From: Ehretia macrophylla
Lineage: Eukaryota; Streptophyta; Magnoliopsida; Boraginales; Ehretiaceae
Length of the DNA: 64,000 nucleotides
Assembly (NCBI GenBank): GCA_037974665.1
Contig: CM075773.1
Coordinates: 64,772,263 to 64,836,262, forward strand
Direction: 5' to 3'
The translations under genes and the position numbers were made by a program. Positions 61,604-64,000 of this stretch are shown here, piece after piece. Every line of letters begins with the position of its first letter. Position 1 is the stretch's first letter. The notes under the pieces are model-generated. The model did not search any database and was not told where the DNA came from. It saw only the letters and a program-made list of their open reading frames with translations.

Positions 61604-64000
61604 ATCATGTAATAGATATTATACGATTTAGACCTCCCTTGAATGAAGAAAAAAAAAAGAAGAAGAAAAAAGGAGATATCCATATATGAGAAGAGACATT
61701 TGCAATGGTTGTATTCAACGAATTAACGCATCTTTTGCTCAAGAGATGCTTCTCTCCTAGTGGTCGCTACCATTCCTCTACAACGCAACTTCTCCCAAGA
61801 AACATAATCACTAGATGAAAGGTACATGTCCATAAAAACTATTAAGAAACATAAGTTTCTATACTAGATCAATTGGAGTCAAGTATAATTCTAGTATCTA
61901 AGATAACAAATTTTGAATTTATAATTTATCAATTTAAGAGATTGTATTTTCGAACACTCAATTTAACGTGTAATCAGAATTTAACTTAACAACTTTAAAT
62001 ATGAGAAGTAAAAATATTCTATTCTCTCAGATTTGATAAAGTATAAATTCCAATACCATAATATGAGATATGTGGTTACTTCATCTACAACTAATTAATT
62101 TTAGGATGAAATTTCATGTTTCTTAATATATTTTCAGAGTTAGGCCATAGTCTAATCCTATTGATCCACATGTGAATACTTTGCTCGCTATGTCGGCTAT
62201 TGTACTCAACTCGTCTTACGTTCTCTATTTCTGTATTTCAGCTTATCTATTCAAAAGCCTCTTTCAATTCTAGTTTTATGTGAGGGAAAGTCTTAAAAAA
62301 TACAATTCTTACACATTGATAAATCAAAATTTTAACAAGGGAAATTAAACTAACAAGCAAGCAACTGGGGTCAGATCCTTTTCGATTGGCAATTGAGCAA
62401 TTCTTGTAGCTTTATTGTATCTTCTTCTTCAATAGATATTTTACATAAGAACTTGAAAGATATCATCAGATTAAACAGAACCAAAATAAAATAATTAATG
62501 CTAGATAACACCTTAATTTCATCATTAATTTATTACCTCCTATATGGATGTTTAGTTTTCATGCTAGAAGAAAAGAGAGAAATAAAAAAAAGTTTATTAT
62601 TTTAACATACTAACTAAGCATCCATGTAAATGGTGATAAATATAGGATATGAAAATAGGGTGGTGTAAAGCAATGCTAAAATAAAATACAGAAGAGAAAT
62701 AAAAGATGATAGTTGTTGTCCCCTTGACCTTATGTATGAGAATTTTTTGGACAACGGTTGAACATGTCCTCCCTTATTCAACGAATCTAGAAATATTTTT
62801 TAGTGGAGAGTGTAACACATAAATTTTCAACTATACAAATATATTCTTTTTTTAATGAGGGTTTAGTTTACTTTTTTAACTAAAAATACGTAAATATTTT
62901 TAAAAAAATTAAAAATACATAGATATTTATCTTTTTTCAGGGCAGCAGGGGCTGAAGTGCATCCACCCATACTCTTAGTAAGTATTTTTTGTCACTCTTA
63001 TTATTGAAGAAATTTCTCTCCAAAAATGAATTTATTTAGAAATGAAAGAAGGTATTCACTAGAACATTTTAACTCTTTGGTAACACTCTATCTAAAAAAT
63101 GAAAAAATTATTACAGTATTGGTCTTATTACAATAGTTTTGTGGCCATTGCATAAGCTAAATAATTTTGCAATGGTTTTTAGTTAAAATGGTTAAAATTT
63201 TTGTTATCACTGTTTCCTCATAATTGCTCATAAGATTACTTTCTCACGGCAGTTTTAAAAATATACTTTAACTGCAACAGTATTGTTGCTTATTAATTAT
63301 TTACAAAAAAAGGGTTATAGTAGAGAATTTGTTATGAGTGTAGATCCTCATAATTTAAAATTAAGATTATGTGGCTTTCACATCTATAGATCTATAACTT
63401 AGATCCATAGAGGTGTTCACCTCTGCAATCTCTTTCTAGGTGGATACTAACAATTCCGCCATTGCAGAAGATGTTGAGAGTAGAGAGGGTAGAAGTCCTT
63501 TTCCCTACGGTTCTCTATAATATGACTATTTATATGAGTCTCCTGACTTGTAGCTAAAGTTGGGCCTATTATTATTTGAGTTCAAGTTCATCCAAACATA
63601 ATTGGCCTATTCGAAAAATAGGGTCAAGGGTGAGGTCATATTTTGGCCACTACAACGAGATCTTATGCATGTTGAAAAGTTTGCATAAAATTATTTGCAA
63701 CAGTATTCTTTTTTGTAATAGTTTTAAGTGTTATAATAAATTGAAAATGTAGCATTGACTCTTATAAAGTTGTCCTTCAATAAGTCTCATTTATTATTGT
63801 TAATAGAAAAAACAAAATATTTCTTTTACTTTAAAGAAAGGCAGAAAATTCAAATTTTGGACATATAATTCCACTAGCTAGGAGTTATTTGTCTTTGTTT
63901 AAAAGTAAAAATTTATAAGCTCTAAAGCCTGAACACTATAAAACAACGATTGGAAATTACATTAAATTTATATGTAAACTTGTTCCTCAAACTAATTAAT
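61604..64000. other. AT-rich intergenic DNA; no gene seen
   Basis: No motif-bearing ORF, clear terminal repeat or RNA gene. A short AACTGCAACAGTATT / TTTGCAACAGTATT-like segment recurs near 63280 and 63690. Confidence 0.4.

Overview
The window looks like nuclear DNA from a flowering plant, most likely a eudicot. It has AT-rich intergenic DNA, spliced genes with GT-AG introns, Ty1/copia and Ty3/gypsy retrotransposons, plant L1-type LINEs with an RNase H domain, CACTA, hAT, Mutator-like and SINE elements, and a FAR1-related pseudogene. I cannot name the species. There are no bacterial operons, CRISPR arrays or phage genes.

Only two host genes look intact. The first is a single-exon F-box/leucine-rich-repeat gene (27493-28587, +, 364 aa), with a decayed copy of its own 5' end about 750 bp upstream. 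The second is a seven-exon gene (43478-49578, +, 331 aa) for a YebC/TACO1-family protein, probably targeted to an organelle. Almost everything else is mobile DNA or its debris.

Layout. 1-7.4 kb: degraded minus-strand gypsy elements (LTR pieces, a Tekay/Del-like gag, a nested unknown insert). 7.4-21.3 kb: a minus-strand Tat-like gypsy element split by a CACTA element (7991-19420, TSD tct). The CACTA is split by a long-LTR non-autonomous retrotransposon (9114-17274, TSD aagca), whose 5' LTR is split by a Tip100-like hAT element (11175-11962, 8-bp TSD). This four-level nest is dated by its target duplications. 21.7-24.8 kb: a FAR1/MULE-type pseudogene and a block of direct repeats. 26.6-28.6 kb: the F-box gene and its upstream remnant. 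29.6-35.2 kb: a minus-strand copia element with a second Tip100-like insertion (33182-33676). 37.3 kb: a short copia scrap. 39.6-43.3 kb: a LINE whose 5' part is inverted, as expected from twin priming, with its poly(A) ending 185 bp before the YebC-family start codon. 43.5-49.6 kb: the YebC-family gene, with a compound microsatellite in intron 1 and a SINE (14-bp TSD) in intron 2. 51.5-57.3 kb: a Tork-like copia element with unlike ends and an RT deletion. 57.8-59.6 kb: two Mutator-like MITEs with perfect 9-bp TSDs and a 5'-truncated LINE tail. 61.1-61.6 kb: a solo LTR carrying four tandem TGACGT-type motifs. 61.6-64 kb: AT-rich DNA with nothing recognised.

No candidate for a wholly new system was found. 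The most informative signals are the nested chronology, a tRNA-like (pol III A/B-box) core shared by both hAT-like elements, the LINE inversion, and the partial duplication upstream of the F-box gene. Family names are from motif recognition by eye, without database searches.
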